Assembly: GCA_002007745.1 (NCBI GenBank)
Contig: CP019882.1
Coordinates: 1,674,001 to 1,738,000 of the forward strand
DNA: 64,000 bases
Reading direction: 5' to 3'
Source: Mycolicibacterium litorale
Lineage (GTDB): Bacteria; Actinomycetota; Actinomycetes; Mycobacteriales; Mycobacteriaceae
Position 1 is the first letter of the stretch, and each line of letters opens with the position of its first letter. The notes below the pieces were generated by a model. It did not search any database, was not told the origin of the DNA, and was given only the letters and a program-made list of their open reading frames with translations. A program made the translations under genes and the position numbers. This document shows, piece after piece, positions 1 through 18,093 of this stretch.

Positions 1-176
1 CCGGCGGCATCATGGTGGCGCTGATCGCCATGTTCCCCTGGTACATCCAGTGGGCGCCGAACGCGATCTGGAAGACCTTCGACTTGTTCGTCGGCCTCAT
101 CCAGGCGTTCATCTTCGCCCTACTGACCATCCTGTACTTCAGCCAGTCCATGGAACTGGATGATGAGCACCACTGA
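1..176 (+). CDS. atpB: ATP synthase Fo subunit a, C-terminal end (partial)
   Basis: The window opens inside this gene; codons start at base 3 and run to TGA at 174-176, giving 57 residues. The end reads as a transmembrane hairpin with the sequence [18 protein letters not shown], followed by a short acidic/His tail ending DDEHH. This is the last helix of subunit a, which forms the proton half-channels against the c-ring in the plasma membrane. Identification rests on this helix plus its position directly upstream of atpE. The catalytic arginine helix lies outside the window. Confidence 0.93.
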   Translation, partial: GGIMVALIAMFPWYIQWAPNAIWKTFDLFVGLIQAFIFALLTILYFSQSMELDDEHH

Positions 177-217
177 CCGGAACTAACCCAGCAGTTCGAC
201 CCCCGAACCACCCATAG

Positions 218-508
<291 letters not shown>

Positions 509-513
509 CCGGC

Positions 514-1038
514 ATGGGGGAGCACAGCGTCACCCTGTTGGCGGCTGAGGAGGGCGGCACCCAGAACTTCCTCATCCCCAACGGCACCTTCTTCTTCGTA
601 CTGGCCATCTTCTTGATCGTGCTGGGTGTGATCGGCAAGTTTGTCGTGCCGCCGATCCAGAAGGTGCTCGGTGAGCGCGAGAAGATGGTCGCCAAGACCG
701 GCGAGGACAACCGCAAGGCCACCGAGCAGGAGGCCGCCGCCGACTCCGACTACCGGAAGGAACTGGCGGCAGGGCGCACCGAGGCGTCGGCGATCCGCGA
801 CGAGGCTCGAGCCGAGGGACGCAAGATCCTCGACGAGCATCGGGGCCGCGCCAACGAGGAGGCGGCGGCGACGCTGCAGCAGGCAGGCGACCAGCTCAAG
901 CAGCAGGGCGACGCCATCGCGGCGGACCTCAGGTCATCGGTGGAGACACTGTCGGCGGCCCTGGCCAGCCGAGTACTCGGTGTCCCGGTCACCAACACGG
1001 CCTCCAGCGAGTCGGCGACTACGGCGCCGGGACGGTAG
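514..1038 (+). CDS. atpF: ATP synthase Fo subunit b
   Basis: A 174-residue peripheral-stalk subunit. One N-terminal transmembrane helix (about residues 24-46, [20 protein letters not shown]) is followed by a long charged Ala/Glu/Arg coiled-coil (about 47-160). It dimerises with the b-like part of the next gene product to hold F1 static against the rotor. The gene starts 5 bases after atpE with no clear Shine-Dalgarno, suggesting translational coupling. Length and topology fit the mycobacterial family. Confidence 0.96.
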   Translation: MGEHSVTLLAAEEGGTQNFLIPNGTFFFVLAIFLIVLGVIGKFVVPPIQKVLGEREKMVAKTGEDNRKATEQEAAADSDYRKELAAGRTEASAIRDEARAEGRKILDEHRGRANEEAAATLQQAGDQLKQQGDAIAADLRSSVETLSAALASRVLGVPVTNTASSESATTAPGR

Positions 1039-1041
1039 GAC

Positions 1042-2373
1042 ATGTCAACCTTCATCGGACAGCTCATCGGCTTCGCGGTCATCGTGTGGATCCTCTGGCG
1101 GTACGTGGTGCCGCCGGTGAAGCGCATGATGGCCAATCAGCAGGATGCGGTGCGCACCCAGCTTGACGAAAGCGCCAAGGCCGCCAAGCGGTTGGCCGAG
1201 GCCGACAAGCATCACGCGCAGCGCGTCGAGGAAGCCAAGGCGGAGGCCAAGCACATCGTCGAAGAGGCCCGAGTCGATGCCGAGCGCATCGTCGAGCAGC
1301 TTCGCGCGCAGGCCGACGTCGAGGTCGAGCGGATCAAAGTGCAAGGCGGGCAACAGGTTCAGTTGCTGCGTGCGCAACTGATCCGCCAGCTGCGTCAAGA
1401 CCTGGGCAGCGAGTCGGTGCGCCGCGCCGGTGAGCTGGTCCGCGCCCACGTGGCCGACGCCCAGGCCCAGTCGGCCACCGTCGACCGGTTCCTCGACGAG
1501 CTCGATTCGATGGCGCCGGCGGCATTCACCCCGGAGACGGCTTCGGATATGCGGTCGGCCAGCCGGGAGGCTCAGGCGGCCGTGATCGAGACCTTCGGCT
1601 CGGTGTCCTCCGAGCTGTCCGCCGACGCGTTGTCAACCCTGTCCGACGAATTGGCGTCGGTGGCCGGACTGCTCATTCGTGAGCCGATCCTGGCACGCCA
1701 CCTCGCCGAGGCCTCCGGCGAAACGGAGGCCAAGAAGCGCCTCGTCAACCAGCTGCTGTCCGGGAAGGTCGGCGAGAACACCGTGACGGTGCTGGACACC
1801 GCGGCCGCGGTGCGCTGGTCGCTGACGTCCGATCTGATCGACGCCATCGAACACGTCGCACAGCTGGCACTGCTGGTGCGTGCCGAGCGCGAGAACCAGG
1901 CCGACGAGGTCGAGGAGCAGTTGTTCCGGTTCACTCGGATCCTCGACCAGCAGCCCAGGCTGACCTCGCTGCTGGGGGACTACACCGCCCCCGTCGAGGG
2001 CCGGATCGAGTTGCTGCGCACGGTTCTCGGCGACGGCAGTGGAGCCAACGCGACGGCGAGTGCGCTGTTGGCCCAGACCATCGGATTGCTGCGCGGTGAA
2101 CGGGCCGATGAGGCCGTACTGTCGCTGGCCCAACTCGCGGTCGCCCGCCGCGGCGAGATCGTCGCTCAGGTGAGTGCGGCTGCCGAGTTGAGTGACTCGC
2201 AGCGCACCCGCCTGACCGAGGTGCTGAGCCGCATCTACAACCACCCGGTGTCCGTGCAGCTCAATGTCGATCCGTCCCTGTTGGGTGGCCTCTCGGTCGC
2301 CGTCGGCGACGAAGTGATCGACGGGACGCTGTCCTCCCGGCTGGCCGCAGCTGAAACCAAGCTGCCGGACTAG
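1042..2373 (+). CDS. atpH: ATP synthase fused b-delta subunit
   Basis: 443 residues combining a second b-type subunit with delta, an arrangement characteristic of mycobacteria and relatives (about 446 residues in M. tuberculosis). The first ~20 residues form a membrane helix ([20 protein letters not shown]). A long heptad-rich helix rich in Glu, Lys and Ala runs to about residue 165, and the C-terminal ~270 residues are an OSCP/delta domain ending in the conserved signature with [20 protein letters not shown]. It caps F1 and forms the peripheral stalk with AtpF. It begins 3 bases after atpF. Confidence 0.97.
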   Translation: MSTFIGQLIGFAVIVWILWRYVVPPVKRMMANQQDAVRTQLDESAKAAKRLAEADKHHAQRVEEAKAEAKHIVEEARVDAERIVEQLRAQADVEVERIKVQGGQQVQLLRAQLIRQLRQDLGSESVRRAGELVRAHVADAQAQSATVDRFLDELDSMAPAAFTPETASDMRSASREAQAAVIETFGSVSSELSADALSTLSDELASVAGLLIREPILARHLAEASGETEAKKRLVNQLLSGKVGENTVTVLDTAAAVRWSLTSDLIDAIEHVAQLALLVRAERENQADEVEEQLFRFTRILDQQPRLTSLLGDYTAPVEGRIELLRTVLGDGSGANATASALLAQTIGLLRGERADEAVLSLAQLAVARRGEIVAQVSAAAELSDSQRTRLTEVLSRIYNHPVSVQLNVDPSLLGGLSVAVGDEVIDGTLSSRLAAAETKLPD

Positions 2374-2418
2374 CACCGAACTACCCAAGACCCAACAAAG
2401 GCAGGAAGACGAAAAGCC

Positions 2419-4068
<1,650 letters not shown>

Positions 4069-4075
4069 GTAACCA

Positions 4076-6455
<2,380 letters not shown>

Positions 6456-6482
6456 GCTTACAGACGCGAAAGGTGATGTGAG

Positions 6483-6848
6483 ATGGCCGAACTGGACGTC
6501 GACATCGTCGCCGTCGAACGCAAGATCTGGTCCGGGAAGGCCACCTTCGTCTTCACCCGCACCACCTCCGGCGAGATCGGCATCCTGCCGCGGCACATCC
6601 CGCTGGTGGCGCAGCTCGTCGACGATGCGATGGTCCGTGTCGAACGGGAGGGTGAGGATGATCTGCGGATCGCCGTCGACGGGGGCTACCTGTCGGTGAC
6701 GGAGACCGGTGTGACCATCCTGGCCGAGTCCGCGGCGTTCGAGTCGGAGATCAACGCCGAATCGGCCAAGGCTGACGCGGCGTCCGACGACCCGCAGGTC
6801 GCTGCCCGGGGCAGGGCGCGCCTGCGCGCCGTAGGCCAACTCGACTAG
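6483..6848 (+). CDS. atpC: ATP synthase F1 subunit epsilon
   Basis: 121 residues with the epsilon beta-sandwich ([37 protein letters not shown]) and a short C-terminal helical segment. It links gamma to the c-ring and tunes ATP hydrolysis. The mycobacterial form is shorter at the C terminus than in many bacteria, as here. An AAAGGTGATGTG stretch serves as ribosome binding region. It is the last gene of the atp operon. Confidence 0.97.
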   Translation: MAELDVDIVAVERKIWSGKATFVFTRTTSGEIGILPRHIPLVAQLVDDAMVRVEREGEDDLRIAVDGGYLSVTETGVTILAESAAFESEINAESAKADAASDDPQVAARGRARLRAVGQLD

Positions 6849-6859
6849 CCGCACGACTG

Positions 6860-7303
6860 ATGAGCGCGCCGATGATCTTCATGGTCGCGCTCGTCAGCGT
6901 GCTGTTGCTGGTCGTCGTCGCGCTGAGCTACCGGTTGTGGAAACTGCGCCAAGGGGGCACCGCGGCGATTCTGCGCGACATTCCGGCGGTGGGCGGGCAC
7001 GGCTGGCGCCATGGTGTCATCCGCTATCGCGGCGATGAGGCCAGGTTCTATCGACTGTCCAGTCTGCGCTGGTGGCCGGATCGCCGGCTCAGCCGGCGCG
7101 GACTGGAGATCATCTCCCGCCGCAGTCCGCGCGGCGACGAATTCGACATCATGACCGACGAGATCGTCGTACTCGAGTTGCACGACACGACCGCCGATCG
7201 GTGGCGCGGATACGAGATGGCGCTGGATCGGGGCGCGCTGACAGCGTTTTTGTCCTGGGTCGAGTCCCGGCCGTCGCCGCGGGCGCGACGACGAACCGTC
7301 TGA
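6860..7303 (+). CDS. DUF2550 family single-pass membrane protein
   Basis: 147 residues. A single N-terminal transmembrane helix (about 5-25, MIFMVALVSVLLLVVVALSY) leads into a basic cytoplasmic domain rich in Arg and Trp. In mycobacteria this family lies directly downstream of atpC, as here (11 bases after its stop), so it is probably co-transcribed with the ATP synthase. Function is unknown. Its stop lies one base from the end of the convergent cobO gene, leaving no room for a separate terminator. Confidence 0.85.
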   Translation: MSAPMIFMVALVSVLLLVVVALSYRLWKLRQGGTAAILRDIPAVGGHGWRHGVIRYRGDEARFYRLSSLRWWPDRRLSRRGLEIISRRSPRGDEFDIMTDEIVVLELHDTTADRWRGYEMALDRGALTAFLSWVESRPSPRARRRTV

Positions 7304-7304
7304 G

Positions 7305-7898
7305 TTACTGCTTCTCCGGTCGGCTGGCGTCGGCGCCGCCGGGCTGCCACAGAACGTCGCCGTCGGGATTGGCGACGCGGGACAGAATGAACAACAAGTC
7401 CGAGAGCCGGTTCAGGTAGCGGGCCGGCAGCGGGCTGACGGTGTCCGGATACGCCTTGACCGCTGCCCACGCCGAGCGCTCGGCCCGCCGCGTCACGGTC
7501 CGGGCTACGTGTAACAACGCCGAAAGGGCGGTCCCACCCGGCAGGATGAACGAATTCAGCGCCGGTAGGCCGTCGTTGTAGTGGTCGCACCACGCTTCCA
7601 GTCGTTCGACGTAGGGTGCCGTGACTCGTAGCGGGGGATATTCGGGATTCTCGGCAATGGGGGTGGACAGGTCCGCGCCGGCGTCGAACAGGTCGTTCTG
7701 GATCTGCAGCAACACCGCCCGCAGGTGGTCTTCGGGCTGGCCCATGGCGACGGCCACGCCGATCGCGGCGTTCGCCTCGTCGCAGTCGGCGTAGGCGACC
7801 AGGCGCGGATCACTCTTCTGCACTCGTGAGAAATCACTCAGTCCCGATGTCCCGTCGTCACCGGTACGGGTGTATATGCGGGTCAGGTGGACTGCCAT
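7305..7898 (-). CDS. cob(I)yrinic acid a,c-diamide / cob(I)alamin adenosyltransferase, PduO type
   Basis: 197 residues. It transfers the adenosyl group of ATP to cob(I)alamin to make coenzyme B12. The N terminus has the PduO-family phosphate-binding pattern IYTRTGDDGTSGL, and the C-terminal half has RTVTRRAERSAWA and LNRLSDLLFILSR, typical of the helical-bundle adenosyltransferases (EutT/PduO). A link to adenosylcobalamin-dependent methylmalonyl-CoA mutase is plausible, since a methylmalonyl-CoA epimerase gene lies further along. It is transcribed divergently from murA. Confidence 0.9.
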   Translation of the reverse strand: MAVHLTRIYTRTGDDGTSGLSDFSRVQKSDPRLVAYADCDEANAAIGVAVAMGQPEDHLRAVLLQIQNDLFDAGADLSTPIAENPEYPPLRVTAPYVERLEAWCDHYNDGLPALNSFILPGGTALSALLHVARTVTRRAERSAWAAVKAYPDTVSPLPARYLNRLSDLLFILSRVANPDGDVLWQPGGADASRPEKQ

Positions 7899-7947
7899 GG
7901 TTAAAACCGTACCGGCCGAGTGTCCGGGTGCAGGGGGTTGACTCCAC

Positions 7948-7953
7948 TAAACT
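7948..7953 (+). promoter_or_regulatory. Candidate -10 box for leaderless murA
   Basis: TAAACT fits the mycobacterial TANNNT -10 element and ends 6 bases before the GTG start of murA, which would put the transcription start at or next to the start codon. There is no Shine-Dalgarno in front of the GTG. No convincing -35 at normal spacing is seen; TTGACT at 7938-7943 is too close. Confidence 0.4.
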
Positions 7954-7959
7954 GTCAGC

Positions 7960-9210
7960 GTGGGCGAGCGTTTCGTGGTGACCGGTGGCAACCGGTTGTC
8001 GGGCGAGGTGGCGGTGGGGGGCGCCAAGAACAGTGTTCTCAAACTGATGGCCGCCAGCCTGCTGGCCGAGGGCACCACCACGATCACCAACTGCCCGGAC
8101 ATTCTCGACGTGCCACTGATGGCCGAGGTGCTCCGTGGCCTGGGGGCCAACGTCGAACTGGATGGTTCGGTGGTGCGGATCACCTCACCCGACGAACCCA
8201 AGTACGAGGCTGATTTCGCCGCGGTGCGTCAGTTTCGCGCGTCGGTCTGCGTGCTCGGACCGCTGGTGGGGCGGTGCAAGCGGGCGCGGGTCGCGCTGCC
8301 CGGCGGGGATGCGATCGGTTCGCGGCCCCTCGACATGCACCAGGCCGGCCTGCGCCAGCTCGGCGCGGACTGCAACATCGAGCACGGCTGCGTGGTGGCA
8401 ACCGCCGAGAAGCTGCACGGCGCGGAGATCCAGCTCGAGTTTCCCTCCGTCGGGGCGACGGAGAACATCCTGATGGCGGCGGTCGTCGCCGAAGGGGTCA
8501 CGACGATCCACAACGCCGCACGCGAGCCGGACGTCGTCGATCTGTGCGAGATGCTCAACCAGATGGGCGCCCAGATCGAGGGGGCTGGAACCGCGACGCT
8601 GACGATAACCGGCGTTCCCCGACTGCATCCCACTGAGCATCGGGTGATCGGCGACCGGATCGTCGCCGCGACCTGGGGTATCGCGGCGGCGATGACCCGT
8701 GGGGACATCGCGGTGACCGGTGTCGATCCGGCCCATCTGCAGCTGGTGCTGCACAAGCTGCACGACGCCGGAGCCACCGTCACCCAGCACGACAACGGGT
8801 TCCGAGTGGTCCAGTACGAGCGGCCGAAGGCCGGAAACGTGGCCACGCTGCCGTTCCCTGGCTTTCCCACGGACCTGCAGCCGATGGCGATCGCGCTGGC
8901 ATCCATCGCCGATGGAACGTCGATGATCACCGAGAACGTCTTCGAGGCGAGGTTCCGGTTCGTGGAGGAGATGATCCGGCTGGGCGCCGACGCCAGGACG
9001 GACGGACACCACGCGGTGGTGCGGGGGATCCCGCAGCTGTCGAGTGCGCCGGTGTGGTGTTCGGACATCCGGGCCGGTGCCGGTTTGGTGCTGGCCGGGC
9101 TGGTCGCCGACGGTGAAACCGAGGTTCACGATGTGTTTCACATCGACCGCGGCTACCCGCTGTTCGTGGAGAATCTGGTCCGACTTGGAGCTGAGATCGA
9201 ACGCGTGTAA
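7960..9210 (+). CDS. murA: UDP-N-acetylglucosamine 1-carboxyvinyltransferase
   Basis: 416 residues, GTG start. It catalyses the first committed step of peptidoglycan synthesis, adding enolpyruvate from PEP to UDP-GlcNAc. The family N terminus ([20 protein letters not shown]) and the RPLDMH region are intact. The residue that is a catalytic Cys in most bacteria (Cys115 in E. coli) is Asp117 here, in [10 protein letters not shown]. This is the known mycobacterial substitution that confers intrinsic fosfomycin resistance. It directly precedes the rRNA operon, as in other mycobacteria. Confidence 0.98.
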   Translation: MGERFVVTGGNRLSGEVAVGGAKNSVLKLMAASLLAEGTTTITNCPDILDVPLMAEVLRGLGANVELDGSVVRITSPDEPKYEADFAAVRQFRASVCVLGPLVGRCKRARVALPGGDAIGSRPLDMHQAGLRQLGADCNIEHGCVVATAEKLHGAEIQLEFPSVGATENILMAAVVAEGVTTIHNAAREPDVVDLCEMLNQMGAQIEGAGTATLTITGVPRLHPTEHRVIGDRIVAATWGIAAAMTRGDIAVTGVDPAHLQLVLHKLHDAGATVTQHDNGFRVVQYERPKAGNVATLPFPGFPTDLQPMAIALASIADGTSMITENVFEARFRFVEEMIRLGADARTDGHHAVVRGIPQLSSAPVWCSDIRAGAGLVLAGLVADGETEVHDVFHIDRGYPLFVENLVRLGAEIERV

Positions 9211-9263
9211 TGTCTGTGTCCGGCCGGTCGCACCGGGCCCGGAGACGGGACGAGAGCGGCGAG

Positions 9264-9292
9264 TCGAAGCCGAAAAACTTTTGAAGTGAATG
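9264..9292 (+). promoter_or_regulatory. Degenerate rRNA promoter unit 1
   Basis: First copy of a unit repeated three times in the rrn leader. By alignment to the two better copies its -35 would be TCGAAG (9264-9269) and its -10 TGAATG (9287-9292), 17 bases apart, both poor. It is followed by the conserved CGCAGGGTTGCCTGCTGGCG. Probably weak or inactive. Confidence 0.4.
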
Positions 9293-9369
9293 CGCAGGGT
9301 TGCCTGCTGGCGCAAGCCGGTTGGTCGCCCAGCTGCTCTGGGCCCTCGATCGGGGCGCGAGCAGCAGGT

Positions 9370-9398
9370 TGACACGGAGAAAGTTTGGAAGTAAGTTG
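9370..9398 (+). promoter_or_regulatory. rRNA operon promoter unit 2
   Basis: -35 TTGACA at 9370-9375, 17-base spacer, -10 TAAGTT at 9393-9398, followed immediately by GGCAGGGTTGCC. That downstream block is, as I recall, characteristic of mycobacterial rrn promoters. A typical SigA-type strong promoter. Confidence 0.75.
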
Positions 9399-9469
9399 GC
9401 AGGGTTGCCTGCTGGCGGGCGTCAACGAGCCAGACACTTTTGAACCGAGATCGGAACGAAGGTGGCGAG

Positions 9470-9498
9470 TTGACACCACGAGGTACATGAAGTAAGCT
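9470..9498 (+). promoter_or_regulatory. rRNA operon promoter unit 3 (proximal)
   Basis: -35 TTGACA at 9470-9475, 17-base spacer, -10 TAAGCT at 9493-9498, then GGCAGGGTTGCC at 9499-9510. It lies exactly 100 bases downstream of unit 2 and is the closest promoter to the 16S gene. Confidence 0.78.
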
Positions 9499-9510
9499 GG
9501 CAGGGTTGCC

Positions 9511-9702
9511 TAAGCGGCGAAAGCTCTGCGGGTGTGTTGTTTGAGAACTCAATAGTGTGTTTGGTGGTTTTTGTTTGTTGTTTTTTTGGCTGCATTCTGA
9601 TACCCCCGTGTTGGGGTGTGGTCTTTTTGATGCCAGTTTTGGTGTCTTTTTGTTAGGTCAGATTTTCTCTGATTGTGAATTCGCCTCGCGTGTGTGAGGG
9701 GT
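9511..9702 (+). promoter_or_regulatory. rrn leader with boxA-like antitermination element
   Basis: The transcribed leader contains TGTTTGAGAACTCAATAGTG around 9539-9557, the boxA-like sequence found before 16S genes of mycobacteria. A T-rich tract follows. A related TGTTTGATTTGTGGATAGTG occurs in the 16S-23S spacer near 11498, supporting a shared antitermination or processing role. No protein gene is visible from 9211 to 9702. Confidence 0.5.
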
Positions 9703-14742
<5,040 letters not shown>

Positions 14743-14859
14743 ACCAACACAACAACCAATGTTGGAACTGACGTAAACACATCACGCCCGCAACCACACC
14801 ACAACAACCACACCCCACCACCAAAACACAGATTCACACTCACAAACGAGTGAATAAAG

Positions 14860-14973
14860 TTACGGCGGCCATAGCGGCAGGGAAACGCCCGGACCCATCC
14901 CGAACCCGGAAGCTAAGCCTACCAGCGCCGATGATACTACCCACACGGGTGGAAAAGTAGGACACCGCCGAAC
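14860..14973 (+). rRNA. rrf: 5S ribosomal RNA
   Basis: About 114 bases, TTACGGCGGCCATAGCGGCA to GGACACCGCCGAAC. The GGCGG/CCGCC ends pair as the terminal stem, and CCCGAACCCGGAAGCTAAGC is the conserved actinobacterial core. It follows the 23S gene by a 117-base spacer. Confidence 0.96.
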
Positions 14974-14984
14974 ACAATTTAAGT

Positions 14985-15018
14985 CCTGTGCCCCCTGATT
15001 TCGATCAGGGGGCACAGG
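14985..15018 (+). terminator. rrn operon terminator hairpin
   Basis: A perfect 15-bp stem: CCTGTGCCCCCTGAT at 14985-14999 pairs with ATCAGGGGGCACAGG at 15004-15018 around a UUCG tetraloop, followed by CATTTGTG rather than a long T-run. It lies 11 bases after 5S and 17 bases before the end of the convergent ogt gene, so it may act in both directions. Confidence 0.9.
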
Positions 15019-15035
15019 CATTTGTGCATCTATTG

Positions 15036-15542
15036 TCAGTCGAACAATGACAATTCGGCTGCCACGCGTTTCTTTTCGAGCGCCAGCAGCGCTTTCTTGC
15101 GATCAATTCCGCCGCCGTATCCGGTCAATCCACCGGTGGAACCGATAACGCGATGACACGGCACGATGATGCCGATCGGATTTCGTCCATTCGCCAAGCC
15201 GACAGCGCGCGAGGCGCCCGGTGAGCCTATGTGCATCGCAATTTCGCCGTAGGACCGTGTTTCGCCATACGGAATGGTTTGCAGCGCCGCCCACACCTTG
15301 CGCTGGAAATCGGTTCCGGCAAGGTGCAGGTCCAGATCGAACTGGGTGAGCTCGCCGGCGAAATACGCCGCCAGCTGCTCGACTGCATCGGCGAAGATGT
15401 CTGTCTCTGCCGGCGCCCAACCGGATCGGTCGGGTTCATGGGTCTGGTCGACCATCCGCAGGTGCATCAACGTTGAGCCGATGCCGGCCAGCGTGAGCGG
15501 TCCCACCGGGCTGTCGATGATCTGGTACTGCATTGTCGTCAT
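15036..15542 (-). CDS. ogt: methylated-DNA-protein-cysteine S-methyltransferase
   Basis: 168 residues. It removes methyl groups from O6-methylguanine by suicidal transfer to its own cysteine, Cys129 in the motif IIVPCHRVIG. The DNA-binding helix region GETRSYGEIA and the arginine-finger area ASRAVGLANGRNP are present. The start ATG overlaps the stop of the upstream alkA gene in ATGA, so the two are translationally coupled. Both belong to the alkylation (adaptive) response. Confidence 0.95.
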   Translation of the reverse strand: MTTMQYQIIDSPVGPLTLAGIGSTLMHLRMVDQTHEPDRSGWAPAETDIFADAVEQLAAYFAGELTQFDLDLHLAGTDFQRKVWAALQTIPYGETRSYGEIAMHIGSPGASRAVGLANGRNPIGIIVPCHRVIGSTGGLTGYGGGIDRKKALLALEKKRVAAELSLFD

Positions 15543-17032
15543 CCCAACGTCTCCTTCGGCGGCCAGTGATTCACGGAGTGGTCCAACGTCGTCCACAGAT
15601 GCTGGACCGCGTACGAACGCCACGGGCGCCAGTGCGCACTGCGGGCGGTCAGCGTCCGGGGGTCGGACGGCAGGCCCAGGTGCTCGGCGGCCATCCGCAC
15701 ACCGAGATCGCCTGCGGGCAAGGCGTCGGGGTCGCCCAGCCCGCGCATCGCGACGATTTCGGCGGTCCATGGCCCGATTCCGGGCAGGCTCAACAGCTGC
15801 TGGCGGGCCCGCTGCCAGTCGCAACCCGGATTCAGCGTCACTTCGCCGCTACCGAAGGCGCTGATCAGCGCCGACAGCGACCGGCGTCGGGCGGCCGGGA
15901 CCGCAAGGTGGGCCGGATCGATATCGGCCAGCTGGGCGGTGCTGGGAAAGGTGCGCGCCAGACCGCCCTGCGGATCGGGAACCGGGCTGCCGTACGCGGC
16001 CACCAGCCGGCCCGCGTGGGTGCGTGCCGCCTTGGTAGACACCTGCTGGCCGAGAACGGCGCGAACCGTCAATTCCTCCTCGTCGACAGTCCGCGGGATG
16101 CGCTGCCCCGGGGCCTTGGCCACCACCGCCCGCAGATCGGCATCGCGGCCCAGCGCGTCGATGACTGCCTCCGGGTCGGCATCGAGGTCCAGCAGCCGTC
16201 GGCACCGCGCTATCGCCGTCGCCAGGTCCCGGACCTGCTCCAAAACCAGTGTGCAGCGGACATGGTCGGGCTGCGGGGTCAGGCTCACCACGCCGTATCC
16301 GGCCGGCAGCCGCAACGTGCGCCGGTAGGCGCCGTCGCGCACCTCTTCACAACCAGGCACCGCGGCGGCAGCGAGATGACCGAACACCCCCTCGTAGGCG
16401 AACGGTGTCCGAACCGGCAGTCGCAACGACAGCGCTTGGCCGGCCGGCGCATCTGCCGACCAGTCCCTGCCGGCCGCCTTGTGCCGCAGCCCGGTCGGCG
16501 TCATATCGCAGGCCGCCCGGACGGTGTCGTTGAACTGCCGAATACTGGTGAACCCGGCCGCGAACGCGATGTCGCTGAACGCCATCTGGGTGGTCTCGAT
16601 GAGCACCCGGGCCGTCTGCACGCGTTGTGCCCGGGCCAGCGCCAGCGGCCCGGCGCCGACCTCGGCCTGCAGCATGCGCTCGAGCTGACGAGGGGTGTAC
16701 CCCACTTGAGCCGCCAGACCGCCGACCCCGTCCCGATCCACCGCGCCATCGGCAATCAGCCGCATGGTGCGGGCCACCGCGTCGCCGCGGACGTTCCACT
16801 CCGGCGATCCTGGCGACGCATCAGGGCGACACCTCTTGCAGGCCCGGAACCCGGCTCGCTGCGCGGCCGCCGCGCTGGGATAGAACCGCACGTTGCGGGC
16901 CAATGGCAACCGCACCGGGCAGCTGGGCCGGCAGTAGATCCCAGTGGTCTTCACTGCGGTGACGAACCAGCCGTCGAACCGGGAGTCCTTGGATTGGACG
17001 GCTCGGTAACAGCGGTCGAAATCGTCATGCAC
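15539..17032 (-). CDS. alkA: Ada-type regulator / AlkA DNA-3-methyladenine glycosylase fusion
   Basis: 497 residues from a GTG start giving MHDDFDRC, as in the M. tuberculosis homologue (recalled at 496 residues). The N-terminal Ada Zn domain has Cys34, Cys38, Cys65 and Cys68 (GIYCRPSCPVR, CKRCRP), followed by an AraC-type HTH (about 85-185) and a C-terminal AlkA glycosylase with the HhH-GPD motif LPGIGPWTAEIVAMRGLGD and catalytic Asp in PAGDLGVRM. It senses methyl-phosphotriesters, activates transcription and excises alkylated bases. It is coupled to ogt by a 4-base overlap. Confidence 0.95.
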   Translation of the reverse strand: MHDDFDRCYRAVQSKDSRFDGWFVTAVKTTGIYCRPSCPVRLPLARNVRFYPSAAAAQRAGFRACKRCRPDASPGSPEWNVRGDAVARTMRLIADGAVDRDGVGGLAAQVGYTPRQLERMLQAEVGAGPLALARAQRVQTARVLIETTQMAFSDIAFAAGFTSIRQFNDTVRAACDMTPTGLRHKAAGRDWSADAPAGQALSLRLPVRTPFAYEGVFGHLAAAAVPGCEEVRDGAYRRTLRLPAGYGVVSLTPQPDHVRCTLVLEQVRDLATAIARCRRLLDLDADPEAVIDALGRDADLRAVVAKAPGQRIPRTVDEEELTVRAVLGQQVSTKAARTHAGRLVAAYGSPVPDPQGGLARTFPSTAQLADIDPAHLAVPAARRRSLSALISAFGSGEVTLNPGCDWQRARQQLLSLPGIGPWTAEIVAMRGLGDPDALPAGDLGVRMAAEHLGLPSDPRTLTARSAHWRPWRSYAVQHLWTTLDHSVNHWPPKETLG

Positions 17033-17087
17033 ATCTCGACCCTTACACGTCGGCACCGACAGTACTAGCGGAAAACCGACATCGTGG

Positions 17088-17993
17088 TCAGGCGTCGGAA
17101 CGCTTGGCTGAGGTGGCGAACAACTCGAGTGCGGCCTCGATGAGCGGCTCCGGTCCGGTCCTTCGGGTGTACGCGCCGATGCTCAGGGTGGGGTGATGAC
17201 CGTCGATCGCGAGGACAACCGACTCCGCAGAACAGAGATCGTCGGTGAAGGATTTCGGCACGATCGCGGCCCCGAGTCCGTTCATCGCGCATCGCGCCAC
17301 ATCGGCGATCTGCCCCAGTTCGAACATGATCTCCCGGTGCAGCCCGGCGTCGCGGAAGGTGGCGTCGACCATCGCGCGCAGCAGGGTTCCGGTGCGGAAC
17401 TCGATGAACGGCCCGACCGTCGCAAGCTCGGACAAGCCGACACTCGTCCGTCCGTCCCGCACCGCAGCGGCGGGCACAATCGCCACCAGGGGTTCGGGCG
17501 GGCACAGCGCTCGGAACACGACCGCCGAATCCAGCGGACCGGGCACCATGCTTGCCAGCCCGACGTCGAGGGTGCCGCCAATGATGGCGTCGAGCAGTTC
17601 TGTGCTGGGCCCGGTGGTCATGGTGATCCGGACACGCGGGTGCCGGCGGTGCAGCTCACCCAGTGCGGCGGGCAGTTGCAGCACTCGGTTGGCTGTCTGG
17701 GTGCCCCCCACCCGCAAGGTGCTGCGCGAGGCGGTGGAGTGCGCGCTGACCTGGGCACGAAGGTTAGCCGTGTCGGCCAGCAATTGGCGTGCCCCGGGGA
17801 TGAACAGCACGCCGCTCTCGGTCAGCGACACCCGCCTGGTCGTTCTGGTGAAAAGCCGCGCACCCAACTCGTTTTCGAGCTGAGCCACTTGGGTGCTGAG
17901 CGCCGACTGCGAGACATGGCACCGGCGAGCCGCGGCGGTGAACGAGCCAGCGTCCGCCACGGCCACGGCGTAGGTCAGTTGGCGAAGTTCCAT
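17088..17993 (-). CDS. LysR-family transcriptional regulator
   Basis: 301 residues. The N-terminal winged HTH (MELRQLTYAVAVADAGSFTA, HVSQSALSTQVAQLENELGA) covers about 1-60. A co-inducer-binding periplasmic-like domain covers about 90-295. It is divergent from the MaoC gene across a 100-base AT-rich gap, the classical LysR layout in which the regulator controls the neighbouring operon and itself. The effector is unknown; a small acyl or hydroxy-acid metabolite would fit the neighbours, but that is inference. Confidence 0.93.
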   Translation of the reverse strand: MELRQLTYAVAVADAGSFTAAARRCHVSQSALSTQVAQLENELGARLFTRTTRRVSLTESGVLFIPGARQLLADTANLRAQVSAHSTASRSTLRVGGTQTANRVLQLPAALGELHRRHPRVRITMTTGPSTELLDAIIGGTLDVGLASMVPGPLDSAVVFRALCPPEPLVAIVPAAAVRDGRTSVGLSELATVGPFIEFRTGTLLRAMVDATFRDAGLHREIMFELGQIADVARCAMNGLGAAIVPKSFTDDLCSAESVVLAIDGHHPTLSIGAYTRRTGPEPLIEAALELFATSAKRSDA

Positions 17994-18093
17994 AGACGAA
18001 TCAGATTAGTGATCCCGGATTTATCTATCAATCATATTGCTCAACTGTGTCAGACTCGACTGCGGTCGGGAAGGGAGATCAGGTAGGAGCACC
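17994..18093. promoter_or_regulatory. Divergent LysR/MaoC regulatory region
   Basis: A 100-base AT-richer gap between two divergent genes, with ATTAGTGATCCCGGATTTAT (about 18005-18024) and ATCTATCAATCATATTGC next to it. LysR-type T-N11-A sites can be drawn in this stretch, but no perfect dyad was found. TAGGAG at 18084 is the Shine-Dalgarno for the MaoC gene. Confidence 0.4.

Noticed and set aside
7938..7943. TTGACT as -35 of murA
   Set aside because: Only 4 bases separate it from the -10 candidate, so it cannot be the partner.
8185..9552. 455-residue minus-strand frame over murA
   Set aside because: Shadow of murA and the rrn leader.
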